NCBI GenBank assembly: GCA_030729445.1
Contig: JANQXJ010000189.1
Span: forward strand, 1 to 16,321
Direction: 5' to 3'
From: Limnohabitans sp.
Lineage (GTDB): Bacteria; Pseudomonadota; Gammaproteobacteria; Burkholderiales; Burkholderiaceae_C
Length of the DNA: 16,321 nt
Shown piece by piece: positions 14,264-16,321 of this stretch. Each line of letters opens with the position of its first letter. Positions within the stretch are counted from its first letter, which is position 1. The notes beneath the pieces are model-generated. The model did not search any database. It saw nothing but the letters and a program-made list of their open reading frames with translations, and had not been told where the DNA came from. Made by a program: the position numbers and the translations under genes.

Positions 14264-15259
14264 ATGGCCCATGTTTATGTTTCCAATGCCGACAGCGGCG
14301 ACATTTCGGTGCTGCACATGGCGGCCGATGGCGCGCTGCAGCTGCAAAACACCGTGCCCGTTGGCGGCAACCTGATGCCCATGGCCATCAGCCCCTCGCA
14401 GCACATGCTGTACGCCGCCCGCCGCAGCGATCCGATGGCGGTGGTGAGTCTGGCCATTGAACCGCAAAGCCGTGATCTGCATCGGGTGTGTGAGTCGCTT
14501 TTGCCCGCCAGCATGGCGTATGTGGGCACTGACATGACAGGCCGGTTTTTGCTGGCCGCCTCATACCCCGGGCACCAGCTCACGGTGAGCCCGGTGCAGC
14601 CCGATGGCACGGTGGGCGCTGTTCAGCAGGTGGTGCAGACGGGCCCCAATGCCCACGCCATCATGGCTTCGCCGTGCAACCGTTATGTCTTAGCCACCAG
14701 CCTGGGCGGCGGCGAACTCATGGTGTATGCATTCCATGCCGAGTCGGGTCGCCTGACGCCTGCCTCTGCTTGGCATGCCCGAGCTGGTGCCGGGCCTCGG
14801 CACTTTCGGTTTGACCCAGCGGGCCGATTTGTTTATGTGCTCAACGAACTGGATGGCACGGTGGACGTGCTGGCCTGGGATGCCCAGCAGGGTCGCTTGA
14901 CCAGCGTGCAAAGCAGCGTGGACATTTTGCCGCCGGGCTTCACGGACAATCCTTGGGCGGCCGACTTGCACCTCACGCCCGATGGGCGTCATCTGTACAC
15001 CAGTGAACGAACTTCCAGCACCCTGGCGCACTTCGCTGTGGACGCCGTTACGGGTCACATTTCTCCCAGAGGACATACGGCGGTTGAAGCCCAGCCCCGT
15101 GGTTTTGCCATCGACGCGACAGGCCAGCATTTGCTGGTGGTGGGCCAGCGGTCACATCACCTGAGCCGTTATGCGATTGACCGTGAGACAGGCCAATTGA
15201 AACTGAGCCAACGCCTGCCGGTGGGGCAGGGCCCGAATTGGGTGGAGATACTGCCATGA
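14264..15259 (+). CDS. Seven-bladed beta-propeller lactonase (6-phosphogluconolactonase-like), probable hexaro-lactonase
   Basis: 331 aa, ATG at 14264 with AGGA about 11 bases upstream and 47 bases after the amidohydrolase. Lactonase family PF10282-type propeller: repeated blades of the form 'sP.gr.lY....', for example MAISPSQHMLYAARR (40-54), GPNAHAIMASPCNRYVLAT (127-145), GPRHFRFDPAGRFVYVLNEL (177-196), DLHLTPDGRHLYTSER (234-249). The His in GPNAH and GPRH and Glu195/Glu248 are family-typical. No signal peptide or lipobox. Family members open sugar-acid lactones; the name 6-phosphogluconolactonase is usually carried over from E. coli Pgl. Here the operon (udh and garD, with the lactone isomerase) makes galactaro-/glucaro-1,4-lactone the more likely substrate. 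The stop overlaps the garD start (ATGA), linking its translation to the enzyme that would use its product. Confidence 0.85.
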   Translation: MAHVYVSNADSGDISVLHMAADGALQLQNTVPVGGNLMPMAISPSQHMLYAARRSDPMAVVSLAIEPQSRDLHRVCESLLPASMAYVGTDMTGRFLLAASYPGHQLTVSPVQPDGTVGAVQQVVQTGPNAHAIMASPCNRYVLATSLGGGELMVYAFHAESGRLTPASAWHARAGAGPRHFRFDPAGRFVYVLNELDGTVDVLAWDAQQGRLTSVQSSVDILPPGFTDNPWAADLHLTPDGRHLYTSERTSSTLAHFAVDAVTGHISPRGHTAVEAQPRGFAIDATGQHLLVVGQRSHHLSRYAIDRETGQLKLSQRLPVGQGPNWVEILP

Positions 15260-16321
15260 GCGAAACAACATCCTCTGCACAGCCACGTTTGGTTCGCATG
15301 CACCCGGCCGACAACGTGGCCATTGTGGTCAATGAGGGCGGGTTGCCCGCGGGCACCCTTCTTGAAGGGGGCCTGGTCTTGCTGGACAAAGTTCCTCAGG
15401 GCCACAAGGTGGCGCTGGTGAACTTGGTGCAGGGCAACGTGGTGCGGCGCTACAACGTGCCCATTGGACACGCTTTGCAAGACATGGCGGCGGGGCGCTG
15501 GGTGCACGAGCGCTTGCTGCAAATGCCCGCCGCCCGCGAGTTGCAGGGCCTGCCCATGGCCACCGTGGCGGCGCCTGTGCAAGCGCCACTGACCGGCTAC
15601 ACCTTTGAGGGCTACCGCAATGCCGATGGCTCGGTGGGCACGCGCAATATCTTGGCCATCACCACCACCGTGCAGTGTGTGGCGGGTGTGGTGGCGCAAG
15701 CCGTGCGCCGCATCAAGGACGAGTTGTTGCCTTTGTACCCGCAAGTGGACGACGTGGTGGGTCTGGAGCACAGCTATGGCTGCGGTGTGGCCATCGATGC
15801 GCCCGACGCCATCATTCCGATCCGCACTTTGCGCAACATCACCCTGAATCCCAATTTTGGGGGCGAGGTGATGGTGGTCAGTCTGGGGTGTGAAAAACTG
15901 CAACCTGAGCGCTTGCTGCCGCCCGGCAGTTTCCCGATCACCGACGCGCGTGACCCTGCGGGTGAGCCCGACACGGTGTGCCTGCAAGATGCGCAGCATG
16001 TGGGCTTCATGTCGATGCTGGACAGCATTGTGCAAAGCGCGCGACCTCATCTGGAGCGGCTGAACACCCGCAGGCGTGAGACAGTGCCCGCCAGTGAACT
16101 GGTGGTGGGCGTGCAGTGCGGCGGCAGCGATGCGTTTTCTGGGGTCACCGCCAACCCGGCGGTGGGCTTTGCGGCTGACTTGCTGGTGCGCGCTGGGGCC
16201 ACGGTGATGTTCAGTGAAAACACCGAGGTGCGCGACGCGGTGGAGCAACTCACGCAACGAGCTGCCACACCAGAAGTGGCCCAGGCCATCGTGCGCGAGC
16301 TCGACTGGTACGACCGATATC
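15256..16321 (+). CDS. garD: Galactarate dehydratase, N-terminal two-thirds (cut by window edge)
   Basis: The frame opens at ATG 15256, overlapping the lactonase stop, and stays open for 355 codons to the window end; E. coli GarD has 523 aa, so roughly 170 residues are missing. N-terminal SAF-like domain: MHPADNVAIVVNEGGLPAGT (15-34) and VPQGHKVAL (46-54). Then the UxaA/GarD core: YTFEGYRNADGSVGTRN (115-131), VGLEHSYGCGVAIDAP (168-183), NPNFGGEVMVVSLGCEKLQP (198-217), ELVVGVQCGGSDAFSGVTAN (281-300) and VMFSENTEVRDA (317-328). These blocks follow E. coli GarD almost residue for residue, separating it from altronate dehydratase. It dehydrates meso-galactarate to 5-keto-4-deoxy-D-glucarate, a metal-dependent cytoplasmic reaction, feeding the same GarL-GarR branch as GudD. 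No frameshift in the visible part. Confidence 0.95.
   Translation, partial: MSETTSSAQPRLVRMHPADNVAIVVNEGGLPAGTLLEGGLVLLDKVPQGHKVALVNLVQGNVVRRYNVPIGHALQDMAAGRWVHERLLQMPAARELQGLPMATVAAPVQAPLTGYTFEGYRNADGSVGTRNILAITTTVQCVAGVVAQAVRRIKDELLPLYPQVDDVVGLEHSYGCGVAIDAPDAIIPIRTLRNITLNPNFGGEVMVVSLGCEKLQPERLLPPGSFPITDARDPAGEPDTVCLQDAQHVGFMSMLDSIVQSARPHLERLNTRRRETVPASELVVGVQCGGSDAFSGVTANPAVGFAADLLVRAGATVMFSENTEVRDAVEQLTQRAATPEVAQAIVRELDWYDRY

Noticed and set aside
15169..16257. Minus-strand open frame of about 362 codons opposite the right-hand end
   Set aside because: It lies opposite garD, which follows E. coli GarD closely and is missed only because it runs off the window without a stop.

Overview
The window looks like a chromosomal stretch of a Burkholderiales bacterium, most likely of the Comamonadaceae (Limnohabitans / Polaromonas / Rhodoferax-like). 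This rests on G/C-rich third codon positions, the protein families present, and a TRAP-fed sugar-acid cluster of a kind common in that group. The genus call is inference; no rRNA or other taxonomic marker is present.

Left part (1-4490) is ordinary and mixed. It holds the N-terminus of an acetylpolyamine amidohydrolase/histone-deacetylase-like protein (minus, cut by the window edge), a crotonase of the delta3,5-delta2,4-dienoyl-CoA isomerase type (minus), a lone BrnA/CopG-type antitoxin (plus), a DinB-like Y-family DNA polymerase (minus), a small META-domain lipoprotein (plus) and an FMN-dependent L-lactate/alpha-hydroxy-acid dehydrogenase (minus).

Right part (4643-16321) is a two-armed catabolic island built around a GntR/FadR-type repressor. 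The minus arm reads gntR, gudD (glucarate dehydratase), garR (tartronate semialdehyde reductase), garL (5-keto-4-deoxyglucarate aldolase), udh (uronate dehydrogenase). The plus arm reads dctP-dctQ-dctM (TRAP transporter), a D-2-hydroxyacid dehydrogenase, an amidohydrolase of the galactaro-delta-lactone isomerase type, a beta-propeller lactonase and garD (galactarate dehydratase, cut by the right edge).

Together these encode a near-complete oxidative hexuronate route. TRAP uptake of D-galacturonate/D-glucuronate is followed by Udh (giving the hexaro-1,5-lactone), the isomerase (1,4-lactone), the propeller lactonase (galactarate/glucarate), GarD or GudD (5-keto-4-deoxyglucarate), GarL (pyruvate plus tartronate semialdehyde) and GarR (glycerate). 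Uptake specificity and the two lactone steps are inferred from family and context.

Two perfect matches to the FadR-subfamily operator consensus TNGTNNNACNA sit where regulation would be expected. One is in the divergent gntR/dctP region (9415-9425) and the other at the gudD start (8571-8581). A strong intrinsic-terminator-like hairpin lies between dctP and dctQ. I see no tRNA, rRNA, CRISPR, insertion sequence or prophage genes, and no clearly novel system. The most interesting points are the Asp-to-Asn change in the amidohydrolase, the lactone-processing pair, and the paired operators.
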